In this document: piece by piece, positions 1 to 6,273 of the stretch
How positions within the stretch are numbered: the stretch's first letter is position 1
Layout of the letters: each line of letters begins with the position of its first letter
Assembly: GCA_003250275.1 (NCBI GenBank)
Contig: QKGW01000295.1
Span: forward strand, 1 to 8,063
Direction of reading: 5' to 3'
Length of the DNA: 8,063 nt
Source of the DNA: Alphaproteobacteria bacterium
GTDB taxonomy: Bacteria > Pseudomonadota > Alphaproteobacteria > Rhodospirillales > Rhodospirillaceae
Position numbers and translations under genes: made by a program
Notes under the pieces: model-generated
Databases searched by the model: none
Told to the model about the DNA's origin: nothing
What the model saw: the letters and a program-made list of their open reading frames with translations, nothing else

Positions 1-1095
1 GGCGGCGGCCTGGGTCGCGGCGCCGGACTGGGCGGAGACCACCTGCTGCGCCTGAGGCGCGGCGTTGGCCTGAGCCTGGGGCGCGGCGGAAACCGTCTGC
101 GCCGCCGGGGTGTCGGCCCGCGCCGCCTGAGCCTGCGCGCCCGGTGCGGTGGTGGCGGTGGTGTTGGCGCGCACCGTCTCGGCGGGCGTCGCCTGCGCGG
201 CGGCGCGTTCCGCCTGTGCCGCGGCCTTCGCCTCGGCGGCGGTTTGCGGCTGGCCGGCCTGGGCGGGCTTTTCCGTCTTGGCGGCGGCGGGCGTGGTGAC
301 GCTGACGCTCACCGCGACCTTGGCGTCGGGGTCCATGCCTTTGGCCATTTCGGCGGCCTGAGCGCGGGCGAGGGGGTCGGGCTGCGTCTGTTGCTGCTGC
401 TGCGGCTGCGCGGCCTGTTCGGTCTGGGCGGACTGCTGCTGCGGCTGGGCGGCGTCGGCCTGCGGCTGCGCGGCTTGCGCGGTCTGAGCTGGCTGCTGCG
501 CCGGCGCGGGAGCGGCGGCCTGCGCCGGGGCTTCGGCGGCGGTCTCGGGCGCGGCCGGCGCGGCTGCGGCAACCGCGGCAAGCAGCGGATCGGTTTCGGG
601 CTGCGGCGCGACGGCGACGGCTTCTGGCGCGGCGGCATCGGCCTGCGGCTGTTCCGTCTGCTGCTGCGCGGGCGCGGTGGCTTCGCTGGCGTCGTCGCCG
701 GTTTCGCGGACGCCGGCGTCTTCGGCATTCGGCGCGGCTTCGGCGCTGTCGTCGGTCTTCGGCGCGTCGTCGGCGGTCTTCGCGGTTTCGGTCTTGGCGT
801 CGTCGCGGCGGCGGCTGCGGGTCGGGCGGTCCTCGGCGGCACGGGCGGCGTCGGCGCGGTCCTTGGTGCGGGTCTTGGGCTCGGCGTCGGAGGCGTTCGC
901 CTCGGTGCGCGCGGCGACCTTTTCGTTGAACAGCGCGCCGAGCGCGCTCGATGCATCGGAACCGCGGGCGGTGGCGATACGGCCGCGGGCGGCGGACAGC
1001 GCGTCGGCGAAGCCGTCGGCCGCCGACGTGCGGGACGTCGCAACGGCGTTCGCGGTATCGGCGGTCTTCTGAGCGAGCAACGCGTAAAGGTCCAT
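1..1095 (-). CDS. Probable flagellar hook-length control protein (FliK-like), N-terminal part, truncated by window edge
   Basis: The frame is open from an ATG at 1095-1093 to the left edge, giving 365 residues with no stop, so the C-terminus lies outside the window. The protein begins MDLYALLAQKTADT and is mostly low complexity. A charged Lys/Arg/Asp/Glu stretch covers about residues 70-130, followed by long Ala/Gln/Pro/Thr-rich sequence with poly-Gln runs near residues 203-240. This composition is typical of the variable N-terminal half of FliK, the secreted molecular ruler that sets hook length and switches the flagellar export specificity. The diagnostic FliK C-terminal domain is not visible, so the call rests on composition plus the flagellin-like neighbour. 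The start is supported by GAGGA (1102-1106) six bases upstream. The gene follows the terminator of the flagellin-like gene, so it probably has its own promoter. Another Ala/Gln-rich secreted or envelope protein is possible. The CDS itself is much surer than the name. Confidence 0.6.
   Translation of the reverse strand, partial: MDLYALLAQKTADTANAVATSRTSAADGFADALSAARGRIATARGSDASSALGALFNEKVAARTEANASDAEPKTRTKDRADAARAAEDRPTRSRRRDDAKTETAKTADDAPKTDDSAEAAPNAEDAGVRETGDDASEATAPAQQQTEQPQADAAAPEAVAVAPQPETDPLLAAVAAAAPAAPETAAEAPAQAAAPAPAQQPAQTAQAAQPQADAAQPQQQSAQTEQAAQPQQQQQTQPDPLARAQAAEMAKGMDPDAKVAVSVSVTTPAAAKTEKPAQAGQPQTAAEAKAAAQAERAAAQATPAETVRANTTATTAPGAQAQAARADTPAAQTVSAAPQAQANAAPQAQQVVSAQSGAATQAAA
400..487 (-). 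repeat. Imperfect 28-base direct repeat with CAG-rich tracts inside the FliK-like gene
   Basis: Bases 400-427 and 460-487 match at 24 of 28 positions. On the coding strand they encode the repeated peptide AQT(A/E)QAAQPQ(A/Q), around residues 203-232. Short CAG runs encoding poly-Gln sit beside them at about 391-402 and 432-443. This is internal low-complexity expansion in the gene, not a mobile element. Such tracts could change length by slippage or recombination, which in a FliK-type ruler would alter spacer length; that consequence is inference. Confidence 0.6.
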
Positions 1096-1101
1096 GACCC
1101 G

Positions 1102-1106
1102 TCCTC
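1102..1106 (-). promoter_or_regulatory. Ribosome binding site of the FliK-like gene
   Basis: The minus strand reads GAGGA six bases before the ATG at 1095. It fixes the start of the FliK-like gene, whose frame cannot be checked by a C-terminus in this window. Confidence 0.6.
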
Positions 1107-1150
1107 ATGCGGTAAATGCAATTTCGCAGGGAGGGATCAGCAAGCCTCGG

Positions 1151-1167
1151 GCCAAACCGGATGCCAG
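1151..1167 (-). promoter_or_regulatory. Possible sigma-54-type promoter for the FliK-like gene
   Basis: Read on the minus strand the site is CTGGCATCCGGTTTGGC. It has an exact TGGCA -24 element and a TTGG -12 element in the position where TTGC is expected, followed by C. Initiation would fall near 1140, about 45 bases before the start codon. Sigma-54 control of hook and late-structure genes is common in flagellated alphaproteobacteria. The mismatch in the highly conserved -12 GC weakens the call, so this is a candidate only. Confidence 0.28.
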
Positions 1168-1234
1168 GCTTAACGCTTTGTTGTGTATGGAGAAATTTTG
1201 CGGCCTGAGCGCGAAGGCGGCTCCGGAAACGCGA

Positions 1235-1257
1235 AGGGCGGCAGAAACTGCCGCCCT
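1235..1257 (-). terminator. Rho-independent-like terminator hairpin after the flagellin-like gene
   Basis: An inverted repeat pairs AGGGCGGCAG (1235-1244) with CTGCCGCCCT (1248-1257) around a three-base loop. That gives a perfect 10-bp GC-rich stem starting 24 bases after the stop codon of the flagellin-like gene. The minus-strand transcript continues with TCGCGTTT, a poor U-tract. The hairpin is strong, but release might be helped by Rho, or it may mainly protect the 3' end of an abundant mRNA. Its position between two minus-strand genes argues that the upstream transcript ends here and the FliK-like gene has a separate promoter. Confidence 0.7.
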
Positions 1258-1280
1258 CCCCGGAGAAATCTACCCGGTGC

Positions 1281-2378
1281 TCAGCTGGTGAAGTCGAACA
1301 GCGGGCTGACCTGCGCGCCGGAGAAGATCGACTGATAGTAGGACTGCTGCATCGCCATGTTCTGGAAGGTCTGCTGCAGCACCTGCAGCTCCTGCTGCTG
1401 CTTCACCTGCTCGGTGTAGTTGGCGGTGATCTGCTTCTTCAGCGCGTCGGAGCGGTCCTGGTTGATTTCGTCGAGGCTGCGGTCGACGTTCGCGTCGGCG
1501 GCTTTCACCGTCGCCGCCATGCTGTTGACCTTGGCTTCCGAGGCGACGAGCTGGTTGTCGGCGGCGTCGAGGGCGGCGAGCGCGCGGGCGCGGCCGTCCT
1601 CGGTGTCGAGGCCGCCGTAGAACCAGCTCTGCATCAGCCCGAGGCCGCCCATCTTGATCGTGCCGCTGACTTCGGTCCCCTCGTTGTTGGGGTCGACGAT
1701 CATCGTGATCGTGCCGGTGTCGGCGTCGTAGTCGACGAGTTCGAGGCCGTTGCGGGTCGAGGTGAAGCCGTCCGCCTTGGTGCTGTCGCGCTCGTTATGG
1801 GTGTTGTAGACGGTGTACTGGGTGATCGACGAGGCGCCCGCGTCGGGCACCCAGACGGTGCCGTCTTCGGCCTCGATGTAGAAGTCGGTGCCGGCGTAGA
1901 CGCCGCTCATCTCGACCTCGTTGCCCGAGATGTCCTTGGTGAAGGCGATGGTGTTGGGCGTCCAGTCGGTGCTGGTGACGTTGCCGATCGGGTTGTAGGC
2001 GCGCGAGTAGGTGTCGGCGGTGCGGTTGATCTGGTCGACGTATTCGTCGAACTCGTCCTTGATCCGCGCGCGCTCCTCGTCGTTGTCGGCCTCGCCGTAC
2101 TGGCCCACGAGGATGCGCATCTGCAGCAGGTTGTCCTTGATCTCGGCGAGCCCTTCCTGGCCGTTCTCCACCGCGAGCCCGGCGTTCGACACGCTCGCCT
2201 TGACCTTGGCCAGCTGGTTCGACTGGGCGTCGTAATAGCTCGACTTGTCGTCGAAGGCTTCCTGGAGCTTTGCCGAGGCGGCGTCGAGTTCCTCGGTCTT
2301 GCGCGCGACGATCTGGTTGTAGACCACCTGCTGCCAGCTGAGCGAGGCGAGGCCGTCGTTGGAAAGGATCGTGCTCAT
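1281..2378 (-). CDS. Divergent flagellin-like protein
   Basis: The product has 365 residues and no cysteine. Residues about 62-128 resemble the flagellin N-terminal D1 helices: 'GLAVENGQEGLAEIKDNLLQ' followed by 'MRILVGQYGEADNDEERARI' and then 'DEYVDQINRTAD'. Residues about 130-255 form a variable Gly/Thr/Asp-rich middle of predicted beta character. Residues about 263-350 are a Gln-rich helical C-terminus with ALAALDAADNQL and LQVLQQTFQNMAMQ, resembling the flagellin C-terminal coiled coil. The usual N-terminal D0 signature (RLSSGLRINSAxDDAAG-type) is absent and is replaced by SWQQVVYNQIVARKTEELDA. The C-terminus ends in an unusual YYQSIFSGAQVSPLFDFTS. It could be a minor filament protein, a hook-filament junction protein or a specialised flagellin-fold surface protein. 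GAGGA (2386-2390) lies seven bases before the ATG. The surface-sugar operon lies 91 bases upstream, and a terminator follows. Confidence 0.65.
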   Translation of the reverse strand: MSTILSNDGLASLSWQQVVYNQIVARKTEELDAASAKLQEAFDDKSSYYDAQSNQLAKVKASVSNAGLAVENGQEGLAEIKDNLLQMRILVGQYGEADNDEERARIKDEFDEYVDQINRTADTYSRAYNPIGNVTSTDWTPNTIAFTKDISGNEVEMSGVYAGTDFYIEAEDGTVWVPDAGASSITQYTVYNTHNERDSTKADGFTSTRNGLELVDYDADTGTITMIVDPNNEGTEVSGTIKMGGLGLMQSWFYGGLDTEDGRARALAALDAADNQLVASEAKVNSMAATVKAADANVDRSLDEINQDRSDALKKQITANYTEQVKQQQELQVLQQTFQNMAMQQSYYQSIFSGAQVSPLFDFTS

Positions 2379-2385
2379 CGTCGTG

Positions 2386-2399
2386 TCCTCGTTCCGAGG
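2386..2399 (-). promoter_or_regulatory. Ribosome binding site of the flagellin-like gene inside a small leader hairpin
   Basis: The minus-strand leader reads CCTCG-GAA-CGAGG (2399 to 2387), a perfect 5-bp stem with a 3-base loop. The Shine-Dalgarno GAGGA (2390-2386) overlaps the 3' arm, so folding would hide the ribosome binding site of the flagellin-like gene. Post-transcriptional control of flagellin through the 5' leader is known in alphaproteobacteria (the FlbT system of Caulobacter). Any link to that system here is inference, and a 5-bp stem can arise by chance in GC-rich DNA. Confidence 0.35.
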
Positions 2400-2469
2400 G
2401 GAAATGCGTGCGCTTCTGCGCGTCCGCGTATCCTAACCGATCTACCCTAGAAAATCGTTAACGCGCGCG

Positions 2470-3576
2470 TCAGGCCAGCGCAAGCAGTTGGTCGACGCGG
2501 TTGCGGTAGCCGTGATCGCGCAGGGTGCGCGCCTGCCCGGCCGCCGCCATCGCCGCGCAAGCCTTTGGATCGGCTTCGAGTTCGGCGATCTTGGCGAGGG
2601 CTTCGGCGGCGCTGTCGTAGGCGATGCACTCGACGTCGGGCTCGAAGTAGTCGGCCAGGTTGGTCTTGCGGTCGGTAACGAGCACCGCGCCGACTCCGGT
2701 GGCCTCGAACAGGCGGAGGTTGTTGGCGAACTCGCCCGCGGCGTCGAGATGGTAGTTGAGGACCATCCGGCAGGTCGCCATGGTGCGGTACATCGGCAGG
2801 CCGAACACCGCGGGGTTGAGGTTGAGCGAGAGGTTTCGGGTGTCGACGCCCTCGGGCCAGCGAAGGTCGCCCCAGAAATCGATGGTGCGTTGTCGTGCGA
2901 GCTCGGCGAGGAAGTGCGCGCGCCCGACGTGGTGCCCCGAAACCGAGCCGATGAAGGCGAGGTCGTGGGTGCGCTCCGGGGCGCCGAGATGGGGCAGGAG
3001 GCGTTCGTCGAAGGCGAGACCGATCAGCTCGGCGCGGATCCCGGCGGCACGGAACGCCGCGACCTGGTTGGGCAGCGACGAGATGATCGCGTCGTAGCGG
3101 GAAAGGCTGTTGCGCGGCATCACCGCCGCGTGCTGGCCGATCGCCTTGCCGTAGCAGCCGTCCACCGAGGCGAGGAAGTCGTCGTCGAAGAGATAGAGGT
3201 TGGCGCAGAGCAGCACGTCGGGGCGGAAGGCGCGCACCTGCTCGGCGACGAACGCCCGCTCCCAGCTCAGCTCCTGGCGCTGCGGCAGAGTGTAGCCGCC
3301 GAAGGTGAAGCCGTCGCAGAGGGTCTTGGCGAGGCCGAGGCGGTCGTTCTCCGCCATCCAGCGGACCTGCTGCGGCGGATTGTTGGCGGTCACCTCCATC
3401 ACCTCGTGGCCGCGTTCCTCGAGCGCCGGACGCCACGCTCCGGCGGTGTGGAAGAACCCCTGCACCTGGGTTTCCACCTGCTCGGCGTAGGATTTGTCCG
3501 CCAGACCGGGGGCGAATTCGTTGTAGAGCCAGGCGAGGAAGCCGGGGTAGACGGTGTCGGCGACGAGGATGCGCAT
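2470..3576 (-). CDS. CgeB-like glycosyltransferase (GT-B fold)
   Basis: The product has 368 residues and no signal peptide or membrane segment; it should be a soluble cytoplasmic enzyme that transfers a sugar from a nucleotide donor to a glycan or protein acceptor. The N-terminal half has a Rossmann-type start (MRILVADTVYPGFLAWLYNE) and RPDVLLCANLYLFD near 118-131. The C-terminal half carries DLAFIGSVSG (205-214) and NNLRLFEATGVGAVLVTD (285-302), with Glu291 in the position of the donor-binding Glu of GT-B enzymes. It ends with a helical YxxRVDQLLAL tail. This layout matches the CgeB / 'glycosyl transferases group 1' family, whose donors and acceptors are mostly unknown. The start is supported by AGGGAG seven bases before the ATG, overlapping the stop codon of the upstream epimerase gene, which ends only 11 bases away. 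It is the last sugar gene before the flagellin-like gene. Confidence 0.8.
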   Translation of the reverse strand: MRILVADTVYPGFLAWLYNEFAPGLADKSYAEQVETQVQGFFHTAGAWRPALEERGHEVMEVTANNPPQQVRWMAENDRLGLAKTLCDGFTFGGYTLPQRQELSWERAFVAEQVRAFRPDVLLCANLYLFDDDFLASVDGCYGKAIGQHAAVMPRNSLSRYDAIISSLPNQVAAFRAAGIRAELIGLAFDERLLPHLGAPERTHDLAFIGSVSGHHVGRAHFLAELARQRTIDFWGDLRWPEGVDTRNLSLNLNPAVFGLPMYRTMATCRMVLNYHLDAAGEFANNLRLFEATGVGAVLVTDRKTNLADYFEPDVECIAYDSAAEALAKIAELEADPKACAAMAAAGQARTLRDHGYRNRVDQLLALA

Positions 3577-3587
3577 CGCGGGGCTCC

Positions 3588-4577
3588 CTAGAGGTAGTCG
3601 GCGAGGTGGTGGCGGTAGTAGTCGAGGGTGCGGCGCACCCCCTCGGCGAAGTCCACCGTCGGCGTCCAGCCGGTCGCGGCGGCGAAGGCCGAGGCGTCGG
3701 AGTAGTAGTCGCCGATGTCGATCTTCTTGCGCTCGGCGGGGTATTCGCGCACCGCGTAGGCGGCGTCCGCCGCCGCCGCGACGATCTCGGCGGTTTCGCG
3801 CAGGCTGAGGATCTCGCCGCCACCGACGTTGAAGGTGCGGCCGTCGCAGTCCGGGTCGAGTGCGGCGCGCAGCAGCGCGTCGACGACGTCGTCGACGTAG
3901 GTGTAGTCGCGTTTCTGCTCGCCGCCCCAGACCTCGAACGCCTCGCCTTCGAGGGCGCGGCGGAACCAGATGCCGAGGAAGGTCTGGCGCGCGTCCTTCA
4001 CCCGCATCCGCGGGCCGTAGGTGTTGGTGAGGCGCAGCACCGTGGTGCGCAGGCCGTGAACCTCGCCGTAGAGGATGTGGTAGAACTCGCCCGCGGTCTT
4101 GTTGATGCCGTTGACGTCGACCGGCTTGATCGGGTGCTTCTCGTCCACCGGAAGGTACTGCGGGCGGCCGTAAATCTGCCGCGTCGAGGCGAACACGATC
4201 TTCGCCGCGGGCGCGTGGGCGCGGCAGGTTTCGAGCAGCGAGAGCTGCGCCGCGGCGTTGATTTCGAGATCGGTGAACGGGTCGCTCATCGAATCCATGT
4301 GGCTGGTCTGGCCCGCGAGATTGAAGATGAACGCCTTGCCGCCGACCAGCCAGGGCAGCGCGTGGCGGTCGCGCACGTCGGAAATGTTCACCGTGACCCG
4401 GTCGGCGATGCCGTCGATGTTGCGCATGTTGCCGCCGTAGGCCGGGTTCATGCTGTCGATCAGGGTGACGCGCGCGCCGAGACCGACGAGGCGGTGCGCG
4501 AGGTTCGCGCCGATGAAGCCGATGCCGCCGATGATCAGCACCTCTTCGCCGGCGAAGGCGTCGTAGTCGTAGGACAT
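3588..4577 (-). CDS. NAD-dependent sugar-nucleotide epimerase/dehydratase (extended SDR)
   Basis: The product has 329 residues, the normal size for the family. The N-terminal NAD-binding fold shows EEVLIIGGIGFIGANLAHRL with the GxxGxxG loop at 17-23. An acidic residue follows the second strand (LIDS, 39-42), favouring NAD over NADP. NLAGQTSHMDSMSDP lies at 86-100, FASTRQIYG at 129-137, LRLTNTYGPRM at 181-191 and DYTYVDDVVDALL at 224-236, all typical of UDP-glucose-4-epimerase-like and dTDP-glucose-dehydratase-like enzymes. The expected YxxxK reads N156-GIN-K160, so the catalytic Tyr is replaced by Asn; I recall close relatives sharing VDVNGINK, so it may be a subfamily trait. The substrate is not determined. 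The frame stays open far upstream, but the conserved N-terminus and a GGAGGAG ribosome binding site fix the start at 4577. The upstream gene ends 17 bases away and the next begins 11 bases after, so it is within the operon. Confidence 0.85.
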   Translation of the reverse strand: MSYDYDAFAGEEVLIIGGIGFIGANLAHRLVGLGARVTLIDSMNPAYGGNMRNIDGIADRVTVNISDVRDRHALPWLVGGKAFIFNLAGQTSHMDSMSDPFTDLEINAAAQLSLLETCRAHAPAAKIVFASTRQIYGRPQYLPVDEKHPIKPVDVNGINKTAGEFYHILYGEVHGLRTTVLRLTNTYGPRMRVKDARQTFLGIWFRRALEGEAFEVWGGEQKRDYTYVDDVVDALLRAALDPDCDGRTFNVGGGEILSLRETAEIVAAAADAAYAVREYPAERKKIDIGDYYSDASAFAAATGWTPTVDFAEGVRRTLDYYRHHLADYL

Positions 4578-4584
4578 CGGCGGG

Positions 4585-4591
4585 CTCCTCC
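4585..4591 (-). promoter_or_regulatory. Strong ribosome binding site that decides the epimerase start
   Basis: The minus strand reads GGAGGAG, ending seven bases before the ATG at 4577, within the 17-base gap after the upstream stop codon. The reading frame is open for more than 1400 bases upstream, so this site and the conserved Rossmann start are what settle the start. Confidence 0.8.
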
Positions 4592-4594
4592 GGA

Positions 4595-6271
4595 TCAGGG
4601 TATCGGGACGAAGAGGAAGCTGCGGAACGCCGGTTGCTCGGCGGACCCGGCGATCCGCGCGGCGTCGCCGGAGAGGCCGCGGCGCAGCAGCATCATTCCG
4701 GCCTCGGCGGCGGCGTCGAAGATGTCGCCCTGGTTCAGCACCCAGCAGGTGAACACGCTGCCGTACGCGCCCTGTTGCGCGACGAAGCTCGGCGAGCGGT
4801 CGACGGTGGGCTGGCGCGTGAGCAGGAAGCCGTGGCGCGCGGAGGCGGCGAGGCGGGCGAACACGGCGCGCCAGTCCTTTTCGTATTCGAGCGCACCGGC
4901 GGCGACGACGAGATCGTAGCTCTCGCCGAGCGCCGCGTCGGCGTCGTCGACGAAGCGCACCGCCGGGTTGAGTTCGCGCCCGAGGTCGCAGAGAAACCCG
5001 AGTTCCTTGACCGTCCAGTCGAATGCCGCGGCGGGACGGAGGCGGGTGAGGCGGCGGTGCATCATGCCGATCTCGCCGCCCCAGTCGAGCACTCGCATCG
5101 GCGCGGCACCGATCTCGGGCGCGACCGCATCGACCGCGTCGATCGCGATCAGGATGTTGGCCTGCTCGTTCGCGTTGGATCCGAGAAGGTCGAAGTCCGG
5201 CAACGCTTCGAGCATCCGCCACTGACCGCGGCGGATCTCGGCGATGCTCCCCTCGTTCCAGCCCGACGGCGGCGTTTCCGGCCACTCCGGGCCGAAGGCG
5301 CGCCAGCCGTTGGTCTCGGGCGCGAGGCCGGACTGGGCGTCGGCGGGGCGCGAGGGGTCCGGGCCGTAGCGCAGGTGCACCGCAACTTCGCGTTCGAGGC
5401 CGTAGCGCAGCGCGAGCGTGCGGTCGGCGAGTTCGAGGCGGCGGATGTAGGGTTGGTAGACGCGCTCGACCAGCATCGGGTGGCGGGCGAGAACGTCGGG
5501 CGAGAGATTCGGCTCCCAGGTGTCGCCGGGACGTTCCTTGAGGCCGTGGTAGTGCCAGAAAATCAGCCGCCGGTCGCCGAGGAAGAGCATCCCGCCGACG
5601 TCGGAAAGCTGATGGTTGTTGACGTTCCACGACGCCGCGTTGATCCCCGGGTGTTCGAGCGAGACGAGGTTGGGGTAAAGATCCGGCCACTTGTCGAGGT
5701 ACTTCTGGTCGGCGAAGCGGGTCGGCTCGGGAATGTCGCTGCACCAGTCGAGGCAATCGGCGCGGTAGTCTTCGAGGCAGCGGCGGCCGGTCTCGTCGTT
5801 GCGCCAGGTCAGCCAGCCGACGTTGAAGCGGCCGAAGCGGGTGAGCGCGGCGCGCTCGGGCGAGAAGCGGTGCGGCGTGATCGCGATCGAGGCGTCGCCG
5901 ATTTCGGCGAACACCAGTTCCGGATCGGCGAGGAACCAGAGGTCGCTGTCGAGGTAGGTGATCGCGTCGATGTCCGGGTGGCGGGCGAGGATGCAGCGGG
6001 GCAGGCACGGCGTGATGGTGAAGTAGTATTCGATGGTGCGCCGCGTTGCCTTGACCGCGAGCAGTTCCGGGTCGAACGCCTCGAGTTCGGCGAGGGTGAC
6101 GATCTCGACGCCGGGGTCGTCGCGTTCCGCGAGGATTTCGGCGCAGCGGTCGTCGAGCGCGAGGACGTGGAACACGCTGTCGGGCGCGAAGCGGCGGATG
6201 CTGTCGATCAGCACGGTGCCGCGCGGCAGATAGCGGTGGTCGAAGTAGGTGCAGTAGTGGCGCTCGGGCAT
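4595..6271 (-). CDS. Two-domain protein: GT-A-type glycosyltransferase fused to a TIGR04325-like methyltransferase domain
   Basis: The product has 558 residues. The N-terminal domain (about 1-300) begins RHYCTYFDHRYLPRGTVLID. It has a DxD metal and nucleotide-sugar motif in ITYLDSDLWFLADPEL (D108, D110), FNVGWLTWRND at 149-159, FADQKYLDKWPDLYP at 186-200 and LIFWHYHGL at 236-244, a family of putative bacterial GT-A transferases related in style to GT8. After a Pro-rich linker (about 300-335), the C-terminal domain (about 338-558) shows a SAM motif I, VLDWGGEIG (394-402), then YDLVVAAGALEYEKDW (452-467) and LLTRQPTVDRSPSFVAQQGA (483-502). These match the TIGR04325 putative methyltransferase family as I remember it. 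The protein probably adds a sugar and then O-methylates it or a neighbouring residue, but the reaction is inferred. The start at 6271 was chosen because family similarity begins there and because it lies two bases after the aminotransferase stop. That spacing, with no clear Shine-Dalgarno, suggests translational coupling. Confidence 0.85.
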   Translation of the reverse strand: MPERHYCTYFDHRYLPRGTVLIDSIRRFAPDSVFHVLALDDRCAEILAERDDPGVEIVTLAELEAFDPELLAVKATRRTIEYYFTITPCLPRCILARHPDIDAITYLDSDLWFLADPELVFAEIGDASIAITPHRFSPERAALTRFGRFNVGWLTWRNDETGRRCLEDYRADCLDWCSDIPEPTRFADQKYLDKWPDLYPNLVSLEHPGINAASWNVNNHQLSDVGGMLFLGDRRLIFWHYHGLKERPGDTWEPNLSPDVLARHPMLVERVYQPYIRRLELADRTLALRYGLEREVAVHLRYGPDPSRPADAQSGLAPETNGWRAFGPEWPETPPSGWNEGSIAEIRRGQWRMLEALPDFDLLGSNANEQANILIAIDAVDAVAPEIGAAPMRVLDWGGEIGMMHRRLTRLRPAAAFDWTVKELGFLCDLGRELNPAVRFVDDADAALGESYDLVVAAGALEYEKDWRAVFARLAASARHGFLLTRQPTVDRSPSFVAQQGAYGSVFTCWVLNQGDIFDAAAEAGMMLLRRGLSGDAARIAGSAEQPAFRSFLFVPIP

Positions 6272-6273
6272 GG

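Noticed and set aside
309..1121. Minus-strand Pro/Arg-rich open frame overlapping the FliK-like gene
   Set aside because: This out-of-frame reading yields Arg/Pro/Ser runs without domain features. The Ala/Gln-rich frame starting at 1095 has a proper ribosome site and FliK-like character.
244..1173. Long plus-strand open frame (309 codons) rich in Gly, Leu and Arg
   Set aside because: It is the antisense of the low-complexity FliK-like gene. Its composition follows from the GC-rich repeats, and there is no recognisable domain or ribosome site.
4578..6008. Upstream extension of the epimerase reading frame
   Set aside because: The extra residues are Arg/Pro-rich and overlap the fused transferase gene. 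The SDR fold begins at the ATG at 4577, which has a strong ribosome site.
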